A stretch of 64,000 nucleotides of DNA from Planctomycetaceae bacterium (GCA_020638975.1 JACKHN010000005.1:62001-126000); one strand, 5' to 3'; positions 33,801 through 43,370 are shown, counted from the stretch's first letter. The notes: a model not told the origin generated them from the letters alone. Numbers and translations: made by a program.

Positions 33801-36020
33801 ATGGCTTCCAATGACCCGTTGTTTGACGATCTGGAACCGTTAACCGACGACCTTGATCCACTAACCGACAATCTTGAGCCGCTAACGGAAGATCTTGAGC
33901 CGTTGGCCGATGATCTCGAGCCACTGGAGGATGAACTCGATCCTCTGTCCGCTGACATGCCGCTCGAAGCTGCGGATGATGATCCGCTTGGTTTGGGGAA
34001 CATGGAACTAGAAACTGTGCCGGCGACTTCGGTTGCGGCGGCACCCGTTGAGGTTCCTGCCGAGTTGCCAGTTGCGGCTGATAGCGCCGAGGGCGTGCCT
34101 GAAGCCAGCGACGAAGAATACGACGATGATGATGAGTACGAAGACGACGACACTCCTCGGTTGCGTCGATTCAGTCTCCGCAGCTTGCTGCAAGGCATCG
34201 GCGCGTGCGGGTTCTCGATGATCGTTCACGTCATCGGTTTAGTGATCTTAGGGCTGATGACGTTCGATTCCGCCATCGAAGCAGCCAGCCAGTTGATTGT
34301 CGCTTCGGCCCCACAAGAAGAGATCGAAGATCCGCCGGTCGAGATCGAGTTGCAAGAGGAAATTGAGGTCGTGACCGAGCAAACGGTTTCAGTGTTCAGC
34401 GCCGCTCCGGCGGTCGGGATTGCTGGCGGCGGACCAGTTGCTGCGGGCAGTCCAACGCTTGACATGACACTGGTCGAGAAAGCAGAAACCACCGAGATCC
34501 ACATCGACGCTCCGACCATCGGCATGCCCGATTCCACGGTGCTAGTCGAAGCAGTTCCCGACGGCGAAGTAAAGGGCGAGCCTCGCGATATCGTCGATAG
34601 CTATCAAACAGCGATGGACCGAATTACGCAGGAACTTGTGTGGATGCTGGACAAGGGGCCTGTCATTGTCGTTTGGTGTTTTGACCAATCCGAAAGTATG
34701 AAGGACGATCAACAAGAGTTGCGCGATCGCGTGGCGAACGTTTACAACCAACTTGGTATCGTCGGCAATTCGAACAGTGATGCACTGCTAACTGCGGTCA
34801 CCAGCTATGGCGGCGGCTTCGTTGACCACACCCAGAAGAAGCCCACGAGCAATCGGGAAGAGATTCGCAAAGCGATCGATGCGGTTCCAATCGATGCCAC
34901 GGGCGAAGAGATGATGTGCCAAGCCGTCGGCCAGTCCATCACGCTGTATCGCGACGCTGCTCGCCGAGGCCGCCAGATGGCAATGATCCTGGTCACCGAC
35001 GAAAGCGGTAATCGCGACAACAACGACCGCTTCCTCGAGCAAGCAATCGCGGCTGCGAAAGCGGCAGACTGCAAGCTTTATGTTCTCGGTCGCGAGTCGG
35101 TGTTCGGCTATCCGTACGCGTACATACGCTGGAAGCATCCTGAGACACAGCACATCCACTGGCTGCAAATCGATCGTGGGCCGGAGACTGCTTTCCCAGA
35201 GCAGTTGCAAACTGATGGCTTCCGTCGCCGTCATGATGCGTTCAGCAGCGGTTTCGGACCTTATGAGCAAACACGTATGGCTCGCGAGACAAACGGTGTG
35301 TTCTTTATGCTCCCGAGCATCGAGACGAACCTAGTGGGGGCCGAGAAGCACAAGTACGAACTCGAAGCGATGCGACCCTTCCGACCGGACTTGCGTTCCC
35401 GCCAGGAAGTATTCGTGGATCGCGACAAGTACCCGCTCCGATCGCTAATTTGGAAGGTCATCTCTGATTTGAATCCGCACAACAAGAGCGCTCAGAAGGC
35501 GGTCGAATTGCGTATGGAGTTCTCGCTCGATCGCGCCGAGTTCGCTCAACAGGCTCGACAGGAACAGCAAAAGGCGAAGATGCACTTGCAGTACATGGCC
35601 GAGGCCGAGAAGGCATTGGCGGCTGGAAAGAAACTTCGTGATCAAGAAGTCGAACCGCGTTGGCGAGCCAACTATGACATTATTTACGCTCAGTTGGTGG
35701 CCTATCAGGCTCGCATTTATGAGTACGGTGTCGCGTTGGAAGCCTTTATGCGTGAACCCAAAACCGCTCCACTGATGCGCGGCACGGATCGCTTGGTCCA
35801 TTGGGACGTGAATACGGTGAAGCCGACTCGTACGGAGGAGTCAAAACCATACATCGATCGCGCCACGGACCTGTTTAAGGAAGTGAAAGAGACACATCCG
35901 GGGACGCCCTGGGCGGCTCGCGCCGATTGGGAATTGCGCCGTGGCTTCGGCGTTGACTTCCATCCGGACTACCACCATCCGTATAACGGCACAGTAACAA
36001 TAAAGCCGCCAAATCTATAG
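33801..36020 (+). CDS. Membrane-anchored vWA domain protein with an acidic seven-residue repeat
   Basis: 739 aa, ATG start. Residues 9-50 are six copies of a 7-residue repeat DDLEPLT (DNA period 21 bases, 33825-33950). Residues to about 115 stay strongly acidic (EEYDDDDEYEDDD). One transmembrane helix follows at about 128-148 (GFSMIVHVIGLVILGLMTF), then a coiled, acidic region and a von Willebrand A domain from about 285: VVWCFDQSESMKDDQ has the MIDAS DxSxS, and MILVTDESGNRDNNDR the later Asp. The C-terminal third is charged and helical (AEAEKALAAGKKLRDQEVEPRW). The topology places the acidic repeat in the cytoplasm and vWA outside. The next gene, a toroid protein, is 128 bases on. Role unknown. 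Confidence 0.85.
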   Translation: MASNDPLFDDLEPLTDDLDPLTDNLEPLTEDLEPLADDLEPLEDELDPLSADMPLEAADDDPLGLGNMELETVPATSVAAAPVEVPAELPVAADSAEGVPEASDEEYDDDDEYEDDDTPRLRRFSLRSLLQGIGACGFSMIVHVIGLVILGLMTFDSAIEAASQLIVASAPQEEIEDPPVEIELQEEIEVVTEQTVSVFSAAPAVGIAGGGPVAAGSPTLDMTLVEKAETTEIHIDAPTIGMPDSTVLVEAVPDGEVKGEPRDIVDSYQTAMDRITQELVWMLDKGPVIVVWCFDQSESMKDDQQELRDRVANVYNQLGIVGNSNSDALLTAVTSYGGGFVDHTQKKPTSNREEIRKAIDAVPIDATGEEMMCQAVGQSITLYRDAARRGRQMAMILVTDESGNRDNNDRFLEQAIAAAKAADCKLYVLGRESVFGYPYAYIRWKHPETQHIHWLQIDRGPETAFPEQLQTDGFRRRHDAFSSGFGPYEQTRMARETNGVFFMLPSIETNLVGAEKHKYELEAMRPFRPDLRSRQEVFVDRDKYPLRSLIWKVISDLNPHNKSAQKAVELRMEFSLDRAEFAQQARQEQQKAKMHLQYMAEAEKALAAGKKLRDQEVEPRWRANYDIIYAQLVAYQARIYEYGVALEAFMREPKTAPLMRGTDRLVHWDVNTVKPTRTEESKPYIDRATDLFKEVKETHPGTPWAARADWELRRGFGVDFHPDYHHPYNGTVTIKPPNL
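33825..33950 (+). repeat. 21-bp tandem repeat coding for DxLxPLx units
   Basis: Six consecutive copies of a 21-base unit encode DDLEPLT, DDLDPLT, DNLEPLT, EDLEPLA, DDLEPLE and DELDPLS. Copies differ at third positions and some first positions, so they have diverged but remain in frame. Confidence 0.8.
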
Positions 36021-36148
36021 TCCGCGATGGACCGCCAAGCGAATTTGCCGATCATAGCGATAGTAATGTGCTGAACGCGTTGTGGTCATCGGTGGGTTAT
36101 GATTCACCATGATCGTTGTAGCATCCGTAGCGTGAGAGGATCGACAAG

Positions 36149-37201
36149 ATGCCTGGGAAGATTTCACGTCGAACCGCTGTCCAATCGCTTGCGTCGGCTC
36201 TCGGTCTGTCAGCGGTCGGGCAGTTGTCAACTCCTGCACATGCTGCGAAGCGTGATCCCAAATGGGAAACCGCGATCGAACGCGGCTTGAAATGGGTGGC
36301 GAGCGAGCAATCCTCCTTGGGGCATTGGACAGCAGGAAGCTACCCGACGGCGATGACGGCGTTGGCCGGCACGGCATTAATCTGTTCCGGGTCAACCACG
36401 ACACAGGGCCCGTACGCTCGGCACATCCGCAGAGCGGTCGATTACATCACGACAAAGAGCCGGCAAAACGGACTGATCGGTGACCCCAACACCGACAATC
36501 GATATACCTATGGGCACGGCTTCTCGATGCTGTTCCTCTCGCAGATCTTAGGCGAGGAAGAAGATGCCGAACGTCGCGAGGAATTGATCGACATTCTCAA
36601 TCGCGCCGTCGAGTTTAGCGGCAAGGCGCAAACGCCTTCGGGTGGTTGGGGCTATGTCAGCGCAAAAGATGGCAACAACTTCGACGAAGGATCGACAACG
36701 ATCACCCAAGTGCAAGGTCTGCGAGGTTGTCGCAATGCCGGCATCCCGGTTCCCTCCGAGACGATCGAGAATGCCAAGCAATACATCTACAGTTGCAAGA
36801 ACGCGGACGGTGGGATCTCGTACAGTTCCCGGAACCGAGGCAGTTCGCGACCGGCGATCACGGCTGCTGCACTCGCCACACTCTACAACGCCGGTGATTA
36901 CGACAGCACGCACGTCCCTGAAATGTTGAAGTATGCCAAAGGCACGCTGCACGACATCACTTCGAACGGTGCGAGATCGTTCGGGCATTGGCATTACACT
37001 TACCTCTATTACTCCCAGGTCGTTTATCGGCAGGGTGCTTCCGACTGGGAACCGTTCCGAGACAAGCTTTACACGCGCATCATTGGCGACCAAGCAACCA
37101 ACGGCAGTTGGACGGGCAATATCGGCCCGATCTACGTCGCCGCCTGCAACTTGATCATGCTCCAACTCGACAAAGCTTACTTGCCGGTCTATCAGCGATA
37201 A
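36149..37201 (+). CDS. Tat-type secreted alpha/alpha-toroid protein (prenyltransferase/squalene-oxidase repeat)
   Basis: 350 aa, ATG start with GAGAGGA 7 bases upstream. The N-terminus contains RRTAVQSLASALGLSAVG, a twin-arginine-type signal with cleavage near HAAKRD. The rest is built from helical repeats of the squalene-cyclase/prenyltransferase fold: ALKWVASEQ-like ERGLKWVASEQSSLGHWTAG, TPSGGWGYVSAKDGNNFD (QxxGGWG type), KNADGGISYSSRN, and QATNGSWTGNIGPIYVAACN. No catalytic DxDD or zinc set is seen, so it is probably a binding or structural protein rather than a cyclase. Follows the vWA gene in the same direction; similar toroids are found in the lipoprotein at 49277-51562. Exact role unknown. 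Confidence 0.85.
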   Translation: MPGKISRRTAVQSLASALGLSAVGQLSTPAHAAKRDPKWETAIERGLKWVASEQSSLGHWTAGSYPTAMTALAGTALICSGSTTTQGPYARHIRRAVDYITTKSRQNGLIGDPNTDNRYTYGHGFSMLFLSQILGEEEDAERREELIDILNRAVEFSGKAQTPSGGWGYVSAKDGNNFDEGSTTITQVQGLRGCRNAGIPVPSETIENAKQYIYSCKNADGGISYSSRNRGSSRPAITAAALATLYNAGDYDSTHVPEMLKYAKGTLHDITSNGARSFGHWHYTYLYYSQVVYRQGASDWEPFRDKLYTRIIGDQATNGSWTGNIGPIYVAACNLIMLQLDKAYLPVYQR

Positions 37202-37237
37202 AATGTTCCAGCTTACGGCCAGCTGCATGTTGGGCTA

Positions 37238-37342
37238 CGGGTAGTGGTACAGTTTTCGATTCCTGAAAGTAGGACGGCCACTCTTGGCCGTCTTTTGTCG
37301 GGCAGGAGTGCCCGACTTACGGCAAACTGTACCACTACCGGG
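37238..37342. repeat. Nested gene-end palindrome
   Basis: Outer arms CGGGTAGTGGTACAGTTTT (37238-37256) and AAACTGTACCACTACCGGG (37324-37342); inner pairs GTAGGACGGCCACTCTTGGC (37269-37288) and GTCGGGCAGGAGTGCCCGAC (37297-37316). It follows the toroid gene and precedes the next gene, without a T tract. Confidence 0.75.
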
Positions 37343-37449
37343 CCCACGATCTGTCTTGGCTCACTCGGCAAGAGCCCCTAGAATGGGTATCTTGTTTAAA
37401 TCGTTAACAGGCTGATATCGAATAAGAGACTCTCTGCGGAGGTGTGCGA

Positions 37450-37737
37450 GTGGCTGGGAGAATTGAAGGGACGGTGGTTTCGATTAGCGAATCGGGAAAC
37501 CTCGTCACCGATATCAAGGCCGATCAGCTGGCTGACGTGCCACGCGATGAGCAAGTCACCGTCCGGTGTGACGAGCACGAGACGTTGGGTATCTTTGACA
37601 TCAACCACCAGCAGCCACCTTTCACGTTAATCGCACTCGTAGGCGAGAGTGGTTGTTTGGAATTGGAGATCGTTACCGACAGCGCGAAGATCATGCTGGG
37701 AGTTCGAACTGGCGAAAAGGTGGAAGTTCGCTGGTAG
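37450..37737 (+). CDS. Free-standing C-terminal domain of the SAM hydrolase / DUF62 family
   Basis: 95 aa. GGAGG at 37438-37442 is 7 bases ahead of the GTG at 37450 but only 1 base ahead of an earlier GTG at 37444, which decides the start. The sequence GRIEGTVVSISESGNLVTDI, then PFTLIALVGESGCLELEIVT and DSAKIMLGVRTGEKVEV, matches the C-terminal beta domain of SAM-hydroxide adenosyltransferases (DUF62), which binds the adenine end of SAM and normally follows a catalytic N-terminal domain. That domain is absent, and no such gene is adjacent. It may bind adenosyl compounds or pair with a separate partner. Followed by the amidotransferase. Medium confidence. Confidence 0.65.
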   Translation: MAGRIEGTVVSISESGNLVTDIKADQLADVPRDEQVTVRCDEHETLGIFDINHQQPPFTLIALVGESGCLELEIVTDSAKIMLGVRTGEKVEVRW

Positions 37738-37776
37738 CTCGCGTTTGAGCCTCAATTGCTTCGATGGGATCAGCCC

Positions 37777-38568
37777 ATGACAGCTCTCTCACGAAGCCTG
37801 CGTTATCTGCTGTTACAAGTCAGAAATGCGGACGATCCGATGCGGCAGCAGGAAGTCCACTGTTTTGCGCGAGCATTCGACTGCGACGTTTCTCGGATCG
37901 ACGTATTTGACCTCTTGAGTGGCGTCCCGTCGCTTGAATACTTGAGCCACTTTGACGTGGTCGTCCTCGGGGGAAGCGGTGACTACTCGGTCGCCGAAGG
38001 AGGGCCTTGGTTGCCGGCTGCGTTAGCGACAATGCAGGAACTGTTTGATATCTCCAAGCCGACCTTTGCTTCGTGCTGGGGGTTCCAAGCCATGGCCAAG
38101 GCTTTGGGCGGAGAGGTCGTGACCGATATGCGACGAGCGGAATTGGGCGCTATCCGCATTGAACTGACCCAAGCCGGCAAGCGAGATCCCGTCTTTGGGC
38201 AATTGGAAGGCGCGTTCATCGCGTCGATGGGACATCAGGACATCGTTGAACATTTACCTCCGAACGCGATTCTGCTGGCTTCCAGCGACACGGTCGAGAA
38301 TCAGGCATTTTGCTTTGCCGACAAGCCAATCTACTGCACACAGTTTCACCCCGAGTTAGATCGCCAGTCGTTCTTGCAACGCGTTGCAGCTTACCCTCAG
38401 TACGTTTACAAGATCGCTGGCATGTCATTGGAAGACTTCGCACGTGAGCGCTGTCAGGAGACTCCGGTCGCCGCAACGATTCTTCTACGATTTCTTGAAC
38501 ATTGCTTTGGAGAACCAGAGACGCTTTCTCGCGACGCAGAGCCGGGCGAGCCAGCTTCGGACCGCTGA
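37777..38568 (+). CDS. Class I glutamine amidotransferase domain protein
   Basis: 263 aa from the ATG at 37777 (MTALSRSLR). Class I glutaminase fold with FDVVVLGGSGDYSVAEGGP, the nucleophile elbow TFASCWGFQAMAKALGGEV (Cys), and YCTQFHPELDRQSF (His-x-Glu). The triad Cys-His-Glu is thus present. The C-terminal part (GMSLEDFARERCQETPVA) is unlike GuaA or TrpG and has no synthetase domain, so this is a single-domain GATase of unknown partner, like GMP-synthase-like amidotransferases. Its gene follows a DUF62-type gene by 39 bases in the same direction; cotranscription is likely. Confidence 0.85.
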   Translation: MTALSRSLRYLLLQVRNADDPMRQQEVHCFARAFDCDVSRIDVFDLLSGVPSLEYLSHFDVVVLGGSGDYSVAEGGPWLPAALATMQELFDISKPTFASCWGFQAMAKALGGEVVTDMRRAELGAIRIELTQAGKRDPVFGQLEGAFIASMGHQDIVEHLPPNAILLASSDTVENQAFCFADKPIYCTQFHPELDRQSFLQRVAAYPQYVYKIAGMSLEDFARERCQETPVAATILLRFLEHCFGEPETLSRDAEPGEPASDR

Positions 38569-38600
38569 GTCTCGACTCGAAACAACCTTCTTGTTTTTGT

Positions 38601-38654
38601 GTAGGGTCCGCTGTGCGGACCGCAAAGATTCCTGGTCCGCACAGCGGACCCTAC
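38601..38654. repeat. Near-perfect palindrome, GTAGGGTCCG unit
   Basis: Arms GTAGGGTCCGCTGTGCGGAC (38601-38620) and its complement ending CCTAC (38634-38654) flank a short centre. The same arms recur at 44587-44639. The element lies between the amidotransferase stop and the convergent surface protein stop. Confidence 0.85.
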
Positions 38655-38696
38655 TCGCGAAATGCCGAAGTTATGTTTGAGTTATTCCGAAACAGA

Positions 38697-41600
38697 TCAG
38701 TTGGCAGTATCGCTCAACAGATCTTCATCCGGAACCCACATCTTGGCGTCGCCGAAGTCTCGGTCGTCATCGTCAGCCGACTCATCAACCGCTTGCTGTA
38801 GCAACTCATGCGACTGCTCCACGAGCGAGATGGGACCGCTGCGAGTCGGCTGTGTCGACACTTTGAAGCAGCTTTCCTCGGTACTCACAATCGCGTCCAC
38901 AGCCGCTGCGTACTCTCCCTCTGCGGGCGTTTGGTTCTCTAGCCAGTTGATCACCCACAAAACATCGATCGGCGAAAGCCAACCGTCGCCCGAGACGTCG
39001 TATCGTGGGCCAGTCGCGTCGACGAACGCGTCGATCTGACGCAGTACACTCTGAATCGTTAGCTTCCGGGGGCCAGTCCGTTCAAGCTCATTGATACCAA
39101 CTAAAGCATCGATCGGGCTCGTGACGTTGTCGCCATTGACATCGGTCGGATTCGATTCGTTTCGCCACCGTGCTGCGTGCCTCGCTGCAAACTCGAACCG
39201 CTCATCAATCAGCGACGCATTTCCTTCCGCATCCGTGCCCACGTGTACGATCTGGTCGCCGACACGAAACAAGAAACTACGTTGAGAATCGTGATGTCCG
39301 TCGGAGGGATGATGTCGTTCTGCAGTTAGTAGCATGGGTGCCGCAGGTCGGCCAAGATGCCTTACGACAGCCTCACGTGCCTGTTTGGCCATCAACCAAT
39401 CCCGTGATTCCGGCTCCCCTTCATCGCTGCCATCTAAAGGGGCTCCATCATCTGGCGAAATTATCACTTGGGCAAAGATGATTGTCGGATCATTGATGTC
39501 GACGGCGGTAATCGAGTCGTGAGCGATGGAGTAGAGCACGTTATCGATGAACGCCCCGCGTAACACCTGCGAATCGTTCGGGACTTCTCCACGCAGTTCG
39601 ACGCCGTCTCGCGTCTCAACCGTCGCGGTGACATCAATCTCCAGCAACGCCAAATCGTCTTCCCGATAATACTCCCAAGTCTCGCGATATCCATCTTCGT
39701 CGGTATCGATTCGACGTCGACGATGCTCGGCCAACGGTATCGCTAACACATCGTGAGCTGCGAACCAGCCGAAAGCATGATGATCGGTTTCGGCAATCGA
39801 TATCGAATCGCGATAGAAGCTATGTCTGCCAACAATTCGTGGTCGAGTAATGTCGGTCACGTCGAACAGGATGACTTGTGTCGAACCGGTCGACTCGGTC
39901 ACTGCATTGCGGCCGATCGTCAGCACATGGTTCTCGTCGATCATCTGCATATAGCTGCTGAAGCCAGGCAGCGTAACATGGCCGACCGGCAGCGGCTCTT
40001 GCGGATTGCTCATGTCGATCACAAAGAACGGATCGATCTCGCGGAACGTTGTGACAAAGGCACGATCGCCCATGAATCGCACGGACTTGATGTATTCCGT
40101 AAAGCCCAGGTTCTGCAAGTCGCCGACGACTTCCATCACGCCTTCATCGTCACGCAACACGAAGATGGTGTTTTCTGCGTTATTTGAATAGTTGCCACCG
40201 CCGCGATTCCAGAGCGTGGTCGCGATGCGAAGATGGCCATCGAACGTGTCGACGGAGAACTGATTCAATAAATAGCCGGCAACGTGTCCGAACGCCGCAA
40301 AGTCGACCATACCCGTGTCAGCGTTCCAATCGAACTTGAGAATCCGAGTAATATCCCCGTCTTCGTAACTGTAGCTGCGCTCCAACACGTACAAGCCATC
40401 CCAGCCGCCGTAAATCGTGTCGGCTCCACTGGTCAGGATTCCGCTCGCGCCGCTCAGTCCGGGTTCATCGATCGACATGTTGATCGAAACGACCGAGATC
40501 AAGTTGCGTGCCGTCTTGACCTGCGGCTGGTAAATGTCTTCCGGCGCGATCGCCAACCCGGTGCGGACCAGATTGCCCTCGGCGTCGTAACTCGCGTAGT
40601 GCGGCAGCATCGTTTCGAAGAGTTCGGTCACGCGGGCGATGTAGTCGTCTCGAGTTTCATACGTGCAGGACTCCCTGTGAAAGTCGTCAATCGGAATCAG
40701 GGCGTCACTCGCCGCTTGCTGGTCTTCGATCGGCTCGCAAGTGAGAGTCGGTCCAGGAGCCGAAAGACGTTGACTTCGCTGCACGACAAAGACCTGGTCG
40801 TCGATGCGTCGCGACTCGACGTAGGTGCCGTCCAACTTTGTCTTCTGAACGAGTTTTGGATTGGAACGATCTGAGACATCGTAGACGCTGATAATCGTAC
40901 TGCCGGACTGTGGCGTCGGGTAATCGGGAGCGAACCGGACCCCGTAGTCTGCCGCAATCAGCGAGTTGGAGTTGCTTGTCGGGTTTGAAGCAGTCTCCGG
41001 TTCGTCCGGCGTGAAGATGTCCCTCCACGGGTCGTCGTAACTCTGCGAGACGACGGTCAGGCGATCGCCGAGCAGATACTCGCCAATTGGCTGACCTTCG
41101 ATCCGCGTTCGTGACACAACGGACATCTCATCGGCGGGCCAGGCCTTTGCAATGATCAGCTCGCCGTCGCGCACAACGTATAAAAAGTCGCTGTCCGTTT
41201 CGACGATATCGGCTTCGTCGATGCCTTGTACTTGGACGTTGGTTTCTGAATGGACACGCAGCTCAGCCGATGCGTTTCCATCGAAGGACAAATAATCAAC
41301 GGCACTCGAATAATACACGTCGCGATACCAAGGGTACTGCTCAATCGTCGTGCCAAAGACGTGATCCCATTGGCCTAACGCTTCGTCGAGGATTGGCCCG
41401 AATAACGAGTCTGAATCAAACTTGCGTAGCAAGGCATCACGTGACGAACTCACGTAGACGGTGACTTGAGCCTTCAATCCACCATCGACCGTGTAGGTGA
41501 AACGGTCCTCTCCGGTGAACCCGGCGGGAGCCGTGTAGTGGATCGAGTCGCGGCTATCGCTGATCGAGATCGTGGCTCCCGCTTCGCTCTCGGTGACGCC

Positions 41601-43370
41601 CGTGATTCGTTGTGGTCCGGTATAGTCCGCTCCGAAAAGATCGTTGGGAAGCACATCGAGTTCGTTCGTACTATCAGGCTCGACACGAAACTGATCATCA
41701 CGGACCCGACGCACGACATTCATCGTGATGCTTTCGGTCCAGATCCCATCGACCTTGTAGTAGAAGGTGTCGCTCCCGACAAAGTCCGCGTCGGGAGTAT
41801 AGCTGACCGACTTGCGGTCGTCGCCGATGGTTACAGTACCGTTTTGGGGTTCCGTCACTTCGGTAATGCGACGGACTCCGTAGTACGGATCGCAAAGATA
41901 TCCTTGCTGCTGAAAGTCATTGGCGACGACGTCGATGACGTTTCCCGAACTGTTCTGATTGACAACGAGTGAGTCCGATCGCGTACGACAAACATTCGAT
42001 GGCGGCTGTTGGTTAGAGCCACCTCCGCCTCCGCCTCCACCACCACCGGTTGGAGCTCTCACGACTACGGTGACTTTCGCCACGTGCTCGCCATCGGCGA
42101 TGTACTCGAACGTATCCGTGCCGATGAAGCCGGCTGGAGGCGAATATCGGACACCTTGGCCGTCCGGCGCGATGTCAATTGTGGCACCGGCCTCCGAAAC
42201 GCCGACACTGGTAATTCGATCAACAATGTCCTCGGTCACCCAACGCCGAGAATCTCCTGGTGCATAACGATCGTCTAGCCAACGGAAGACATCGTTGCCG
42301 AGCAGATGAAGAAAATTTCTCTCCAGCTCGCCGTTGGAGTTGACGTAGGGCTGAAGCCCGTCGAGTTGAAAGTCAATGGATCCGGATGGTGTGGGGTGCG
42401 CGTCGGGCGTTGTGACGGGGGTCACTTGAAACCAGTCATCTTCGACGGGACGGTGTACTTGAACTGTTATCGTTTGTTCATGGCGGCTATCGACGACATA
42501 ACGAATCGTCTGCATGCCTTGGAAGTCGGCAGCGGGTTCGTAGATGACGGACCGACCGTCGCTCGCAATCGAGAAGGAGCCCTTCGTCGGGTCGGTGTCG
42601 GCCAGATGCGTGATTCGCTGGTCACCTTCGTACTCATTCCAGAACGAATCATTTGCCAGCACATCGAGCGTGATGCTCTCGGTGTTCCAAACAATGTTCA
42701 GCTTCTTGTCGGCGACTAGCGGATCGACGATGTCGACAATCACTTCCGCCGGATAGAGATCATCCACGAAGTACATGAACGAATCTTTGCCAACTTCATA
42801 CTCGGCCGGTGTATAGACGATCGATTTGCCGTCTTCGCTGATCTCGACCTCCCCGCCTAATCGTGTCTGGCTGACCGCCGTGATTCGTTTGGCATCTTGA
42901 TAGTCGTTCCAGAACAGATCGTTCGCCATGACGTCCAACGTCCAAGCCTGATCGTTCGGATTGACCGTGAAGCGATCGTGCTTCAAGGGAGCGATGATCG
43001 AGATCGTGACCGTCGCGGACGAATCATGATCAACGTAGTACGTGAACGTCTCGACACCAAAGCCATCTGCCGGCGGATCGTACTCTAGCGAGCGGCGATC
43101 TTCCGCAATACGGATCAAGCCGCCTTTGCTCCCAAAGCTCGTGCTGGTGATCTCCTTCGGTCCGCTGTAATCGGCGGCGAATCTGTCGTTGTGCAGCACA
43201 TCCAGTGTGCGCACCGCGCCGTTCTGCTGGACCTCGAAAAAGTCGCCGCTGGCATCCAACAGCATACGGCTTTCGAGAGCTTCGAGGAACAACCGTCGCC
43301 GTCGCTGATTACTTCGTTTCATCGCAGTTTCACTATGGTGTGCTCCGACTTGTAGGAGCTTTCTTTTCAT
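38697..43370 (-). CDS. Giant secreted protein: Ig-like repeats, poly-Gly hinge, beta-propeller, dockerin-like C-terminus
   Basis: 1557 aa (an internal ATG at 43322 would give 1541). The basic leader ends RRRRLFLEALESRMLLD, the same export-type motif as in the 2073-residue protein. Residues about 40-610 hold six or so Ig/cadherin-like repeats (GVETFTYYVD, GSDTFYYKVDG) with a ten-glycine linker near residue 440. From about 670 a secreted beta-propeller domain begins; NVQVQGIDEADIVETDSDFLYVV is its signature (PF09826-type). The C-terminal segments DVNGDNVTSPIDALVGINEL and YDVSGDGWLSPIDVLWVINWLE look like a calcium-binding dockerin-type pair. Probably an extracellular structural or matrix protein. 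No enzyme motif is seen. Confidence 0.88.
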   Translation of the reverse strand: MKRKLLQVGAHHSETAMKRSNQRRRRLFLEALESRMLLDASGDFFEVQQNGAVRTLDVLHNDRFAADYSGPKEITSTSFGSKGGLIRIAEDRRSLEYDPPADGFGVETFTYYVDHDSSATVTISIIAPLKHDRFTVNPNDQAWTLDVMANDLFWNDYQDAKRITAVSQTRLGGEVEISEDGKSIVYTPAEYEVGKDSFMYFVDDLYPAEVIVDIVDPLVADKKLNIVWNTESITLDVLANDSFWNEYEGDQRITHLADTDPTKGSFSIASDGRSVIYEPAADFQGMQTIRYVVDSRHEQTITVQVHRPVEDDWFQVTPVTTPDAHPTPSGSIDFQLDGLQPYVNSNGELERNFLHLLGNDVFRWLDDRYAPGDSRRWVTEDIVDRITSVGVSEAGATIDIAPDGQGVRYSPPAGFIGTDTFEYIADGEHVAKVTVVVRAPTGGGGGGGGGGSNQQPPSNVCRTRSDSLVVNQNSSGNVIDVVANDFQQQGYLCDPYYGVRRITEVTEPQNGTVTIGDDRKSVSYTPDADFVGSDTFYYKVDGIWTESITMNVVRRVRDDQFRVEPDSTNELDVLPNDLFGADYTGPQRITGVTESEAGATISISDSRDSIHYTAPAGFTGEDRFTYTVDGGLKAQVTVYVSSSRDALLRKFDSDSLFGPILDEALGQWDHVFGTTIEQYPWYRDVYYSSAVDYLSFDGNASAELRVHSETNVQVQGIDEADIVETDSDFLYVVRDGELIIAKAWPADEMSVVSRTRIEGQPIGEYLLGDRLTVVSQSYDDPWRDIFTPDEPETASNPTSNSNSLIAADYGVRFAPDYPTPQSGSTIISVYDVSDRSNPKLVQKTKLDGTYVESRRIDDQVFVVQRSQRLSAPGPTLTCEPIEDQQAASDALIPIDDFHRESCTYETRDDYIARVTELFETMLPHYASYDAEGNLVRTGLAIAPEDIYQPQVKTARNLISVVSINMSIDEPGLSGASGILTSGADTIYGGWDGLYVLERSYSYEDGDITRILKFDWNADTGMVDFAAFGHVAGYLLNQFSVDTFDGHLRIATTLWNRGGGNYSNNAENTIFVLRDDEGVMEVVGDLQNLGFTEYIKSVRFMGDRAFVTTFREIDPFFVIDMSNPQEPLPVGHVTLPGFSSYMQMIDENHVLTIGRNAVTESTGSTQVILFDVTDITRPRIVGRHSFYRDSISIAETDHHAFGWFAAHDVLAIPLAEHRRRRIDTDEDGYRETWEYYREDDLALLEIDVTATVETRDGVELRGEVPNDSQVLRGAFIDNVLYSIAHDSITAVDINDPTIIFAQVIISPDDGAPLDGSDEGEPESRDWLMAKQAREAVVRHLGRPAAPMLLTAERHHPSDGHHDSQRSFLFRVGDQIVHVGTDAEGNASLIDERFEFAARHAARWRNESNPTDVNGDNVTSPIDALVGINELERTGPRKLTIQSVLRQIDAFVDATGPRYDVSGDGWLSPIDVLWVINWLENQTPAEGEYAAAVDAIVSTEESCFKVSTQPTRSGPISLVEQSHELLQQAVDESADDDDRDFGDAKMWVPDEDLLSDTAN

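Noticed and set aside
42000..42060. Frameshift at the poly-glycine stretch
   Set aside because: The frame stays open on both sides and the domains continue normally, so the glycines are a linker.
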